DNA of 40,258 bases from a virus. Made by a program: the position numbers and the translations under genes. The DNA is taken from IMG/VR virus record IMGVR_UViG_3300037088_001227, positions 1 to 40,258 of that record; one strand, written 5' to 3'. Of the stretch, positions 8,098 to 14,977 are shown in pieces. The notes under the pieces were generated by a model. The model was not told the origin of the DNA. It made no database searches and was given only the letters and a program-made list of their open reading frames with translations. Within the stretch, counting starts at the first letter, position 1; the number at the start of each line of letters is the position of its first letter.

Positions 8098-8421
8098 TCA
8101 ATGCTTTGCTCTTTCATCCTTATCAGAGAAAATTGTGTTCTTGATTAATTCCTTTCCACGCTCGGTCAGATCGATGCGGAGAATAAATTTGCCTCTGCGC
8201 GTTACTTTTACCAATCCGTTGTTTTCAAGATTTTCGATGTATGAAAGCACCGCATGGACAAATGGGCTGCCTTCCAATACTTCTTTACCATAGCATTCAA
8301 GAAACGGCACTACATCCTTGCATATTTTTTTTATCTCGCGGAAACTGAGTCCGTTTCTATTCTCTCGTTGCATTTCTGCGAGCATTGCATCGTCGAGTTG
8401 CTTGATTGGTTTGGTGGTCAT
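8098..8421 (-). CDS. Winged-helix-like early protein
   Basis: 107 residues. The C-terminal half, HAVLSYIENLENNGLVKVTRRGKFILRIDLTERGKELIKN, has the helix-plus-wing pattern of winged-helix DNA-binding domains, with a characteristic LTERGKEL end. It is probably a phage early regulator or host-takeover protein; the partner is unknown. The start lies at the edge of a TGATT-rich repeat, so its leader is repeat sequence. Confidence 0.55.
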   Translation of the reverse strand: MTTKPIKQLDDAMLAEMQRENRNGLSFREIKKICKDVVPFLECYGKEVLEGSPFVHAVLSYIENLENNGLVKVTRRGKFILRIDLTERGKELIKNTIFSDKDERAKH

Positions 8422-8457
8422 TGTGCGATTTCCGATTTAGTGATTTGGTGATTGGTC
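8421..8457 (+). repeat. TGATT-rich array B1
   Basis: GCGATTTCCGATTTAGTGAT then TTGGTGATTGG on the plus strand, in the leader of the 8098-8421 gene, which runs the other way. Confidence 0.75.
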
Positions 8458-8470
8458 GAATGAAGAGGAA

Positions 8471-8704
8471 TCATAATTTCCTCGCGGCTTCGTGCACGGG
8501 CGCAAAACAGATCTCGCATAGGCATCCTTCCGGATGTCCTGCAGGACGCTTGAAATGTTTCTTCTTTTTTCCCTTGCTGCCAAGTTTTAAGCCGAGTTCA
8601 AACGCTGTGCGAATCAGCCCTTTAACCTCTTCAAATAAATAATTTTCTTCGAGAGGCATATCGGCAAAGAGTTTAGTTAGCCCCGCGTTTTGTATTTCTG
8701 TCAT
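8471..8704 (-). CDS. Small early protein with CxxC motif
   Basis: 77 residues. It has a helical N-terminus (FEEVKGLIRTAFELGLKLGS), a lysine run GKKKKHFKRPAGHPEG, then CLCEICFAPVHEA, which may bind a metal with the nearby histidines. The start overlaps the ATPase stop by 4 bases (ATGA). The function is unknown; coupling to the HerA-like ATPase suggests a shared task. Confidence 0.5.
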   Translation of the reverse strand: MTEIQNAGLTKLFADMPLEENYLFEEVKGLIRTAFELGLKLGSKGKKKKHFKRPAGHPEGCLCEICFAPVHEAARKL

Positions 8705-10389
8705 TTTAGTACTTCCGCCAGGATGTGATTGTAAAGCTGATCTATTTCTTCGTCGGTAGCGCCGTGCAGCGCGATTTCAGATCGTATCTTTTCTTTCAGA
8801 TACGGGAACGATCGCGCTTTATTATCGACGCGCAGCAGTCCGGCCGCTTTCAAGGCGAGTCGCATATTTTTTACCTTCGTGCTGTAATCTCCGCTCGTCT
8901 TCCATCCGAAGCATTTCTCGCAGATCTGACCATGCTCCACTCCCTTTGCAAGGCTCTCCACAAAGAGGAGCGCTTTCTTTTGATCTTCCGGAAGAGCTTT
9001 GATAAGCTGCACCAATCTTTCTTTCGCTTCCTGCAGGAATTTCTTCTGCAGAGCAGCTATCGGCGCGACTTCATATTGCACGGCGCCGCCGGTCCCGCCT
9101 TTAGGAATCTGAGCAAGAACTGCCTTGGTTATCTCGGCGACAAGAATCTCTTTGTTCGGCAGTTTCTGCATCACCTCGAGTGCGATATGATCAGCATCCA
9201 TCGCTTGCAATGGCAGCGACATCGGCTGAACAGTTGCGATGCTTTCCGAAACCTTGCGGACATAATCTGTCAGCTGCTGCACCTGTCCGAAGAAATCCTT
9301 TCGAATGGATTGGATTTCTTTCTGCAGTTGTTCGAGCGCGATAAGCTTTTCATCCGGAATCTGTTTTGGCATGGACGGCAGCGGAGGCAAAGTTGCCAGA
9401 AGAGGACGTTGAATTTCATCGACACTCTTTTCGCCAATTGCGATCGCCTTCGCCATTTCATCATCCAACCAGGATGGCTGCACATAAATCTTTTTGCTCC
9501 ACTGCGGAGTACATGCATAAAAATGTCCGCGCTTTAATGTCATGATTTCATCTTCGGCCGGCCGCAGTTTTTTGGGGATAGGCATCTGATCTAAAGTATG
9601 CCGTACTTCATTTCGTTCGGATTGAAGTCCGAGTATCCAGGTTGAAACCTGTTTCAAAGGCGTCTTGTCGACGCCGCTCATATCCTGTGAATCGATCCAG
9701 AGGTAGTTATGATTTGTCGCGCCCTGGCGGATAAACTCTTCTGCGAGTTGCTTGCATGGATTGCCTCGCTCCTGCGGCATGAATTTCCACGCCTCGGGAA
9801 TTACAACTATAACGTCGTGCATTTCCTTCAGCACGATTTCGAGCACACTTCGGATGATGAGCGATTGCAGCTCCTCGCGCAGCCGTTCAAGGTCCATGAC
9901 ATTGATGCCGGTTTGTAGTTCGAGTGTGTTGCTGAATGTCGTTACGGAGATCTGAGGAAGGATTAAATTTAAATATTCATCGAGCGTTGTGTACACGCTG
10001 CGGCTGAGCGAATTCGTTTTTGGATTGGCAAGCGCTGTTTCGATATTTCTTTTCACTTCCAGGAGAGAACTTGTTCCCTTGCAGGCGGTCATAATCCATG
10101 AACGCTCGAACCGCATTTTTTCTTTCAGTGTTGCCTCCAGGAGCGCGGAGACGTATTGCCAATCGGATCGCTCTTTAAAATAAGGAGGAATGCGCTGGGC
10201 GTTTGCAAACCCGCGCTCGCCGGGCTTAGTGCGAAAGACGATCGCTTTAAGATCGCTGCGAGTGATAAGCGCCTCGAGCGTCGTTGTTTTTCCGGAGAGC
10301 TGTGTGAGTCCGGTAACGATAAGATGAGAAAGAGGAACGCCGACCGCGTTGCCGGTCCCGATTTCGTACCCAAGATGAATTAATTTCAT
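8701..10389 (-). CDS. HerA/VirB4-like P-loop ATPase
   Basis: 562 residues. The N-terminal ATPase domain carries a Walker A at 27-35 (GLTQLSGKT) and a Walker B-like strand at 193-200 (VIVVIPEA) in which proline replaces the usual aspartate before the catalytic glutamate. A conserved stretch around RQGATNHNYLWIDSQDMSG (sensor-type) and QSERNEVRHTL follow. Residues 335-420 are helical and coiled-coil prone; the C-terminus ends in a probable winged helix (GDYSTKVKNMRLALKAAGLL). HerA-family enzymes pump or remodel DNA. Mu has no counterpart, so this is an added early function, and whether it serves replication, segregation or host takeover cannot be told. The gene is joined to its neighbours by 4-base overlaps. 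Confidence 0.72.
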   Translation of the reverse strand: MKLIHLGYEIGTGNAVGVPLSHLIVTGLTQLSGKTTTLEALITRSDLKAIVFRTKPGERGFANAQRIPPYFKERSDWQYVSALLEATLKEKMRFERSWIMTACKGTSSLLEVKRNIETALANPKTNSLSRSVYTTLDEYLNLILPQISVTTFSNTLELQTGINVMDLERLREELQSLIIRSVLEIVLKEMHDVIVVIPEAWKFMPQERGNPCKQLAEEFIRQGATNHNYLWIDSQDMSGVDKTPLKQVSTWILGLQSERNEVRHTLDQMPIPKKLRPAEDEIMTLKRGHFYACTPQWSKKIYVQPSWLDDEMAKAIAIGEKSVDEIQRPLLATLPPLPSMPKQIPDEKLIALEQLQKEIQSIRKDFFGQVQQLTDYVRKVSESIATVQPMSLPLQAMDADHIALEVMQKLPNKEILVAEITKAVLAQIPKGGTGGAVQYEVAPIAALQKKFLQEAKERLVQLIKALPEDQKKALLFVESLAKGVEHGQICEKCFGWKTSGDYSTKVKNMRLALKAAGLLRVDNKARSFPYLKEKIRSEIALHGATDEEIDQLYNHILAEVLK

Positions 10390-10751
10390 AGAACCTCCAA
10401 AAGTTCAAATCTCACAACCCATTTATCGAAGTCTCCCATGCGCCAGACTTTCCAGAGCATGTCGACTTCGTATTTTCCGATTACTTTTATATCGTGCGCT
10501 TTCAACCAGGCAAACCCTTCGGCTGCATAGTCGGAATCCGGAGCGAGCTTCGTGCTTTCAAAAACCGGATCCACCGTCAGGCGAATTTTCGCAACGGGCT
10601 TTCCTTTAAACCGCGGTTGCTTATCGTAAGCGAGACAAATATCTCCTTTATGGAATCGTATCGCATACTCCGGTTTCCAATCGCGGCGAGTGCAGGTCTT
10701 CGCGCCGGCAATGAGTGCAGGCGTTGTCCAGGCAAAAGAAATTATTTTCAT
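10386..10751 (-). CDS. ASCH/PUA-like domain protein
   Basis: 121 residues beginning MKIISFAWTTPALIAGAKTC and then TRRDWKPEY, the ASCH signature (all..G.KT.TRR.W), followed by FHKGDICLAYDKQPRFKGKP and VAKIRL. ASCH folds bind RNA or modified bases. In phages such proteins are often found among early genes and may act on modified nucleotides or RNA. The stop overlaps the ATPase start, so the two are cotranslated. Confidence 0.7.
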   Translation of the reverse strand: MKIISFAWTTPALIAGAKTCTRRDWKPEYAIRFHKGDICLAYDKQPRFKGKPVAKIRLTVDPVFESTKLAPDSDYAAEGFAWLKAHDIKVIGKYEVDMLWKVWRMGDFDKWVVRFELLEVL

Positions 10752-10755
10752 ATGG

Positions 10756-11109
10756 TCAATGATGCAAGTTCAATGGTATTTTATCGTCGTACATTGCAGC
10801 CAGTGCATCGATCCTGCGAAGATGTTCCCGCAATCGTTCTTGTTCGCGGAGAAGTCCTTCCAGCCAAGCGGGACAATTCTGCTTTGTATTTTTTAAATCG
10901 TTTTTTGCTTTTGTTACCTTCGAGGAAGTTTCATCGCCTGTCGACTTTGAAGCCTTTTTAATTACAACTCCATCGGCTTTTAAAATGTGACGCAAATTAT
11001 AAACGTCTGCTTGATTGCAGACATCTAAAACTATAATTTCCGCCATGCTTTGTCCGGCTTTGATCATGTCTATCACGACTTGCCGGTCGTCATCTGATTT
11101 GAATGCCAT
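10756..11109 (-). CDS. Early protein of unknown function (117 aa)
   Basis: MAFKSDDDRQVVIDMIKAGQ opens an acidic/helical protein. The middle is Lys/Ser/Thr rich (KKASKSTGDETSSKVTKAK) and the C-terminus is a probable coiled coil (LLREQERLREHLRRIDALAAM). A GGAGAATCACC stretch precedes the ATG. No family is recognised. It lies one short gap from the ASCH gene. Confidence 0.5.
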   Translation of the reverse strand: MAFKSDDDRQVVIDMIKAGQSMAEIIVLDVCNQADVYNLRHILKADGVVIKKASKSTGDETSSKVTKAKNDLKNTKQNCPAWLEGLLREQERLREHLRRIDALAAMYDDKIPLNLHH

Positions 11110-11121
11110 GGTGATTCTCCT

Positions 11122-11150
11122 TCGGTTAGTGATTGGTGATTTGGTTATTT
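11122..11150 (+). repeat. TGATT-rich array B2
   Basis: GGTTAGTGATTGGTGATTTG on the plus strand, in the gap before the 10756-11109 gene and touching the 3' end of the 11145-11732 gene. Confidence 0.7.
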
Positions 11151-11732
11151 ACTCCTCAGCAGCTTGCCGTCTTTTTCTGTGAATTCTTTTTTCTCGTCGA
11201 ATGCATCCTCTCCCGAGAGTGTTTTTATTTTACCGTCGCGCTTTTCCGGAGAGCCGAACATCCTCTTCAATCTCTCCTCGCGTTTAGCAACCTCCTCACA
11301 CGTTTCAGATGCTGCATGTTGGTACCCACAATTGCTGCAGAGAGGAAAGCATTTGAGACAGATCTCGCCGTGGTGCAGTTCGTTGCCGCAATCGCATTTA
11401 TAGACCCCCTCTTTATCTCCCCCTCGTAAATGAGGGGGAGAAATTGGTTGCGTTGATTTTGCCGGCAGCCAGCGGTGTACGTGCTTACAAAAGACTAAAT
11501 AATTGTGCTTCGTGCTCAAAATCCAATCCTCTTTGCAGCGGAAAAATGCATCGAGGCGCGCGAGCAGATCTTCTTTCTTGTAGCCGGGGATCCCAGGCAT
11601 GGGACTGCGGAGAAGATCTATCGTTGCGGCGACATGGTCGGTCGAGGGTTTCCAATGCTCATGGTAACGGGCTTTGAAAAGCTCAAAGTAGCGCACGATC
11701 ACTTCGCCGGCATCGTCGGTGATTTGGCTCAT
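11145..11732 (-). CDS. Zinc-ribbon early protein, replication-like N-terminus
   Basis: 195 residues. Residues 1-90 are helical (YFELFKARYHEHWKPSTDHV, then LLARLDAFFRCKEDWILSTK), in the style of phage replication or replisome-organiser C-domains. Residues 113-135 hold a cysteine cluster (CDCG, CLKC, CSNC) that probably binds zinc. Residues 96-110 (QPISPPHLRGGDKEG) are the translation of a C-family repeat that occurs between genes elsewhere, so a repeat has been absorbed between the two domains without breaking the frame. The start overlaps the next gene's stop by 4 bases. Confidence 0.6.
   Translation of the reverse strand: MSQITDDAGEVIVRYFELFKARYHEHWKPSTDHVAATIDLLRSPMPGIPGYKKEDLLARLDAFFRCKEDWILSTKHNYLVFCKHVHRWLPAKSTQPISPPHLRGGDKEGVYKCDCGNELHHGEICLKCFPLCSNCGYQHAASETCEEVAKREERLKRMFGSPEKRDGKIKTLSGEDAFDEKKEFTEKDGKLLRSK
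11401..11446 (+). repeat. C/G-rich stem-loop repeat C2, inside a gene
   Basis: CCCCCTCTTTATCTCCCCCT, a short loop, then GAGGGGGAGAAATTGG. It lies within the zinc-ribbon gene and is translated on the minus strand. Confidence 0.85.
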
Positions 11733-12016
11733 TGTGGGTTCTTCTTAATATTTCGCAACACCTGGTAAACTCCGCTTACTTTTTCATCACCGAGGAAACA
11801 ACAGACCGGTGAGTAAACGGCTAATGCATCATTGTATGCTTTGGCTGCAATCGGCGAAGTATGTCTGTCTGTAAAGTCGATTATTCTTTCATCCAGCATG
11901 AATATTTTTAATAATTCAAGTTGAAATCCGATAGACGATAATTGTTCATCATAAACAGGCTTTAGATGCTTATGACATAAAAACGAAGAACCGGGATAGA
12001 AGATAATCTTGCTCAT
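11729..12016 (-). CDS. Early protein of unknown function (95 aa)
   Basis: Starts MSKIIFYPGSSFLCHKHLKP. The cysteines and histidines near the N-terminus (CHKH) may bind metal. The C-terminal part reads VCCFLGDEKVSGVYQVLRNI. It overlaps both neighbours by 4 bases (ATGA at each end), inside a chain of coupled small genes. No family is recognised. Confidence 0.5.
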   Translation of the reverse strand: MSKIIFYPGSSFLCHKHLKPVYDEQLSSIGFQLELLKIFMLDERIIDFTDRHTSPIAAKAYNDALAVYSPVCCFLGDEKVSGVYQVLRNIKKNPQ

Positions 12017-12108
12017 CCGATAATCCAGTGAACGATTAAGAGAATAATTCCGGAGCAGATGCCGGATAAAAATGAAAGAGCAAATTTTTCACGCTGAATT
12101 TGTTTCAT
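12013..12108 (-). CDS. 31-aa single-pass membrane peptide
   Basis: Begins MKQIQREKFALSFLSGICSG and continues IILLIVHWIIG. It has a charged head and one membrane helix from about residue 10 to 30. GGAGAG lies 4 bases upstream, and the start and stop each overlap the flanking genes by 4 bases (ATGA). These features argue that it is translated in spite of its size. The function is unknown. Confidence 0.55.
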   Translation of the reverse strand: MKQIQREKFALSFLSGICSGIILLIVHWIIG

Positions 12109-12524
12109 AAAACTCTCCAGGTCTGCACCACGTTGCCGGTCACGCGGCATTTTCGCTTCACATCGGCGGTGAGTAATCCTAATTTGCGCAGATCGTTATT
12201 GCGAGCTGAGACCCAGCCGGATTCTTTGCCGAGGCGTTGCGCGATCTCAAAGTTTGTTGCGGGACCGAACTCGGCAAATGTCAGCCAGACCTTTTCGCAC
12301 ATTTCTCCGAGGTGCAGTTGATCATGATTGAGAAGCGCATACGCGAGCTTGCGCGTCTCAGCGCCCGTTGGAATGGACTTTGGTGCGGCTTCAAACCGGG
12401 TCTGCTGCGTGGTTGTCGGGCGAGGAGACCTCGCCCCTACGGAGTCGAATAACGGCGTTCCGCTCGTCTGTCCGAACCTTCGGATATGATCTGCGCGTAA
12501 ATTATTTTTTGCGAAGCTTGTCAT
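12105..12524 (-). CDS. Winged-helix early regulator with an in-frame REP insert
   Basis: 139 residues. The C-terminal half (EKVWLTFAEFGPATNFEIAQ, then RLGKESGWVSARNNDLRKLG and LL) is a clear winged-helix/MarR-like DNA-binding fold. Residues 28-38 (SVGARSPRPTT) are the translation of a REP-like palindrome (A4) inserted in the N-terminal linker. The start at 12524 lies three bases from the stop of the next gene. Its likely role is early transcription control or replication initiation. Confidence 0.6.
   Translation of the reverse strand: MTSFAKNNLRADHIRRFGQTSGTPLFDSVGARSPRPTTTQQTRFEAAPKSIPTGAETRKLAYALLNHDQLHLGEMCEKVWLTFAEFGPATNFEIAQRLGKESGWVSARNNDLRKLGLLTADVKRKCRVTGNVVQTWRVL
12418..12440. repeat. 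REP-like palindrome A4, inside a gene
   Basis: GGGCGAGGAGACCTCGCCC followed by CTAC. It has an 8-bp stem and is read in frame as part of the winged-helix protein. Confidence 0.85.
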
Positions 12525-12527
12525 TTC

Positions 12528-12710
12528 CTATTGTGCGCATTCAATTTGATAATCCACATACTCCTGGGGCGTTTCACCTTCATTGTAGCCGTAACGTATC
12601 ACATCTTCGTCGTCTCCGAGAATCCAATTATACTTATCAGATCCAAATTTACTATGGAGATATTCAATGGCTTGTTTTTTCCATTCTTCAAAAGTTATTT
12701 TTGTTTCCAT
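12528..12710 (-). CDS. Small acidic early protein (60 aa)
   Basis: METKITFEEWKKQAIEYLHS begins an acidic protein with several tyrosines and tryptophans (YNWILGDDEDVIRYGY, then TPQEYVDYQIECAQ). It may mimic DNA or bind a host protein, as small acidic phage proteins often do; this is speculation. It lies between a 57-aa gene and the winged-helix gene with very small gaps. Confidence 0.5.
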   Translation of the reverse strand: METKITFEEWKKQAIEYLHSKFGSDKYNWILGDDEDVIRYGYNEGETPQEYVDYQIECAQ

Positions 12711-12721
12711 ATTATTTTTCC

Positions 12722-12895
12722 TCAGACAATCGCAAAGAGTTTTCGCAGTTTCAATATTTTCATTTTCATCACCGCTTTTAAAAGAGTCCGCCAGGCATTA
12801 TTTTTTCCCGCCAACTCAACAACGTCCGCACCGTCTCGCACGAGGATAGTGCAGCAGGAACCATCATCGGCCGAGATGATGCTGACGCACTCCAT
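12722..12895 (-). CDS. Short early gene (57 aa)
   Basis: MECVSIISADDGSCCTILVR opens the frame, which ends in a basic helix (KAVMKMKILKLRKLFAIV). The ATG overlaps the upstream stop (TGATG), so translation is coupled. It is just under the length used by many gene callers. No family is recognised. Confidence 0.5.
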   Translation of the reverse strand: MECVSIISADDGSCCTILVRDGADVVELAGKNNAWRTLLKAVMKMKILKLRKLFAIV

Positions 12896-13125
12896 CAGAA
12901 TCTCCCGCCCTTCTGTCCGTTATGAGAAGAGAAAAGATTAGGAAGGACATCGCTTAATTGTAAATCGGTATTTGCAGAGATAGTGATATTGCTGCGCGTC
13001 ATGTCCTCGCGCACGGAGAAACCACATCCATTGAGGATGCAAATCATTCCAACTGTTTCGCCTCCTTCAATGATCGGTGTGAAGTCATGGATGTGGTTGC
13101 AAGGTGTTTTTTGTAATTCAATCAT
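12895..13125 (-). CDS. Early protein of unknown function (76 aa)
   Basis: MIELQKTPCNHIHDFTPIIE, then VGMICILNGCGFSVRED. It has a Cys/His N-terminus (CNHIH) and a second cysteine pair spaced as in a small zinc site. The start overlaps the stop of the HNH-repeat gene. Function unknown. Confidence 0.5.
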   Translation of the reverse strand: MIELQKTPCNHIHDFTPIIEGGETVGMICILNGCGFSVREDMTRSNITISANTDLQLSDVLPNLFSSHNGQKGGRF

Positions 13126-13754
13126 TATGACCCCCTCTTAGTCTCCCCCTTGTTAAGGGGGAGAAATTTATTGAGAAATGTTTTGCCGGATGGGGTGAGC
13201 TTGTGCCATCTTGTTCTGTCGTATTTGCCGCTGACTATGTACCCGTCAGAGGCAAGAAAGCGAATTGTTATCCTGCAGAGGTTCGTTGGGAAGATCATTT
13301 TCTTTCTTATCTGCGCAATGATCTCCGATGGTGTAGCAACATCGCACCCGGGAGGCGTGAGCTCCTGTATAGCGCGGAGAACTTCAACTCGCGGACTTGT
13401 GCCGAGAGCGCTCTCAAAATATTTATTCATCGATCCGAATTGTTTCGCAATGATCGCGTGGATGTCCCTGCCGTCTTCTGCAAGCTCGGTGTAGGCTGGA
13501 AAGCGATGGTGCTTATTCCAAAACGCACATACAAGAAGTGTTAATTCTTCCGGCTTCCAGATATGGTAATTAGACCGCATCTTGAGCGCCGCATCGATAT
13601 AGGCGGACCATGACCCAAATCTTTTCTTGACTGTCACGGCATAACCAGGAGTGAAGTCGGCAATGCGCGGCGGAGTATTATTCTTTTTATAGAACTCACA
13701 TGCGGCATTGAGAAGATCTTCGTTGGTGTATTTTAATTTATATTGCCGTGGCAT
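13125..13754 (-). CDS. HNH-associated-repeat DNA-binding protein without a nuclease domain
   Basis: 209 residues from the ATG at 13754, where the MPRQYKLKY start follows the overlap with the upstream gene; the longer frame to 13820 is shadow. Two copies of the motif found next to HNH/homing endonucleases are visible: PRIADFTPGYAVTVKKRFGS (then WSAYIDAAL) and FPAYTELAEDGRDIHAIIAK (then QFGSMNKYFESAL). The C-terminal part looks like a winged helix (ITIRFLASDGYIVSGKYDRT). No HNH, GIY-YIG or LAGLIDADG catalytic motif is present, so it probably binds DNA without cutting. The last ten residues (LNKGETKRGS) come from a C-family repeat. Confidence 0.6.
   Translation of the reverse strand: MPRQYKLKYTNEDLLNAACEFYKKNNTPPRIADFTPGYAVTVKKRFGSWSAYIDAALKMRSNYHIWKPEELTLLVCAFWNKHHRFPAYTELAEDGRDIHAIIAKQFGSMNKYFESALGTSPRVEVLRAIQELTPPGCDVATPSEIIAQIRKKMIFPTNLCRITIRFLASDGYIVSGKYDRTRWHKLTPSGKTFLNKFLPLNKGETKRGS
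13130..13172 (+). repeat. C/G-rich stem-loop repeat C3
   Basis: CCCCCTCTTAGTCTCCCCCT, a short loop, then AAGGGGGAGAAATTTA on the plus strand. It supplies the final codons and stop of the 13125-13754 gene. Confidence 0.85.
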
Positions 13755-14142
13755 TTTCCGGCTCCATGATTGCCGATTCGTATGAATAGATTTCCATGAC
13801 GGCAGCATTAGCAGCGGCATTCACGACCGGTTCTGGCAAATTCTTCGTCCGCTCGAGAGAAAGAATAAAGAGTTTAAACTGCTCGATGAGTTCGAGGTTG
13901 CCGATCAGTGCTAACTCGATAATTGCTGCTCCAAATCTTGTCCGCGCTTCCTGCAATTTGCGCCTGACATTATACGCGGTCACTTCTTCGACCGGTAAGA
14001 ATAATGTCGACTTGGTAAGCGGATCGAGAAAGTATGCAAATACATCGGCTCCGTTTTGTGTGATCGATCTTTCGCCGATCGGTCTGGCTCCGCAGTTGCG
14101 GATGATGGTGTTGCGGCGTTCTTCTGGTGCTAATTCAATCAT
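13738..14142 (-). CDS. Early protein of unknown function (134 aa)
   Basis: MIELAPEERRNTIIRNCGAR begins a mostly helical protein (VRRKLQEARTRFGAAIIELA). GGAGATCACC precedes the ATG. It overlaps the next gene by 17 bases. No family is recognised; it lies between the small helical protein and the HNH-repeat protein in the early operon. Confidence 0.55.
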   Translation of the reverse strand: MIELAPEERRNTIIRNCGARPIGERSITQNGADVFAYFLDPLTKSTLFLPVEEVTAYNVRRKLQEARTRFGAAIIELALIGNLELIEQFKLFILSLERTKNLPEPVVNAAANAAVMEIYSYESAIMEPENATAI

Positions 14143-14160
14143 GGTGATCTCCTTTTATGC

Positions 14161-14184
14161 GGGCACAATATATTGTGCCCCTAC
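14161..14184. repeat. REP-like palindrome A5 (tandem with A6)
   Basis: Perfect palindrome GGGCACAATATATTGTGCCC followed by CTAC. Confidence 0.85.
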
Positions 14185-14191
14185 GAAAACA

Positions 14192-14214
14192 GGGCGCATG
14201 CGATGCGCCCCTAC
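14192..14214. repeat. REP-like palindrome A6 (tandem with A5)
   Basis: GGGCGCATGCGATGCGCCC followed by CTAC, 11 bp after the first copy's palindrome and with a different core. Confidence 0.85.
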
Positions 14215-14219
14215 AAAAA

Positions 14220-14579
14220 TTATTTTATTCCGAAATGTTTACGGTAATCCGGCACACCGGCGAGAATGGTTTCTTCCGTCGACTTTGGAATCGATGCATC
14301 GAATGTCGGAGTTCTTTTCTCACGGTATTTTGCGCTTTCTTTCGCTAACTTTTTCTGCTGCTCTTCCTGTGCCTTCAGGTCTTTCAGGATGTCGGCAATA
14401 TCCTTCGCATATTTGGTTGTGACTTTGGTGGTCAGATGAAACTCAACACCGAAGGCCTCTGCTTTACCATCTTCGAGGCGCTGCAATTCACGCAGCGCTT
14501 GCTCTTTAACGTCGGCACATATCTCTGCATGCGCTTTTTCCTTAATAAGATGTTTGGCATATAATTGGATCGCGTTCAT
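14220..14579 (-). CDS. Helical early protein (119 aa)
   Basis: Start MNAIQLYAKHLIKEKAHAEI at 14579, supported by GGAAAGG 5 bases upstream; the frame continuing to 14849 is antisense-like shadow. The centre is a likely coiled coil (IADILKDLKAQEEQQKKLAK). Proteins of this size and style are common between GemA and the early genes of Mu-like phages, but I cannot name a family. A REP-like palindrome forms its leader. Confidence 0.55.
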   Translation of the reverse strand: MNAIQLYAKHLIKEKAHAEICADVKEQALRELQRLEDGKAEAFGVEFHLTTKVTTKYAKDIADILKDLKAQEEQQKKLAKESAKYREKRTPTFDASIPKSTEETILAGVPDYRKHFGIK

Positions 14580-14591
14580 AGAAACCTTTCC

Positions 14592-14614
14592 GGGCGAGGC
14601 GACCTCGCCCCTAC
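14592..14614. repeat. REP-like palindrome A7
   Basis: GGGCGAGGCGACCTCGCCC followed by CTAC, immediately upstream of the Shine-Dalgarno of the 14220-14579 gene. Confidence 0.85.
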
Positions 14615-14616
14615 AT

Positions 14617-14967
14617 TTAGTGAGGGATGAGAGAATAATTGACTGTCTTTTCCTGCTGCAACTTATTGAGTCGGTTGATTTCGTGGAATAACAAAATGCG
14701 ATCGCGCGTGAGCGAACGGATTTTATATAAATCCGTACCTTGATTGGCAAATGCCAGATCTGTACCGCGTATATTATAAAGCCGCACCATCTGCGCGATG
14801 GAATCGCCGCCCGCGATATTGATGAGCTGCTCAAGCCGTTCGTTGTCATACAACGATTCGAACGATGGAGCGATTGTTTTATTGCGGCGGTTGCGCAAGA
14901 TTCTGGTAATCCATGCGCCGCCTATGCCGACGACGATAAGAGATAAACCTATTGTGGTGAGATCCAT
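14617..14967 (-). CDS. Membrane-anchored early protein (116 aa)
   Basis: N-terminal membrane helix (MDLTTIGLSLIVVGIGGAWI), then a basic stop-transfer (RILRNRRNK) and a cytoplasmic helical domain (EINRLNKLQQEKTVNYSL). N-in or N-out topology is not decided. It is encoded between GemA and the helical protein. Function unknown. Confidence 0.55.
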   Translation of the reverse strand: MDLTTIGLSLIVVGIGGAWITRILRNRRNKTIAPSFESLYDNERLEQLINIAGGDSIAQMVRLYNIRGTDLAFANQGTDLYKIRSLTRDRILLFHEINRLNKLQQEKTVNYSLIPH

Positions 14968-14977
14968 AAATGCTCCA

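Noticed and set aside
7892-8101. 69-codon minus-strand frame across the GC-rich island
   Set aside because: It starts with TTG, has no ribosome site, and coincides with palindromes; the DNA structure explains the region better.
8725-9537. 270-codon plus-strand frame opposite the ATPase
   Set aside because: Antisense to a clear P-loop ATPase; sequence is shadow-like (Phe/Leu/Arg runs), with no ribosome site.
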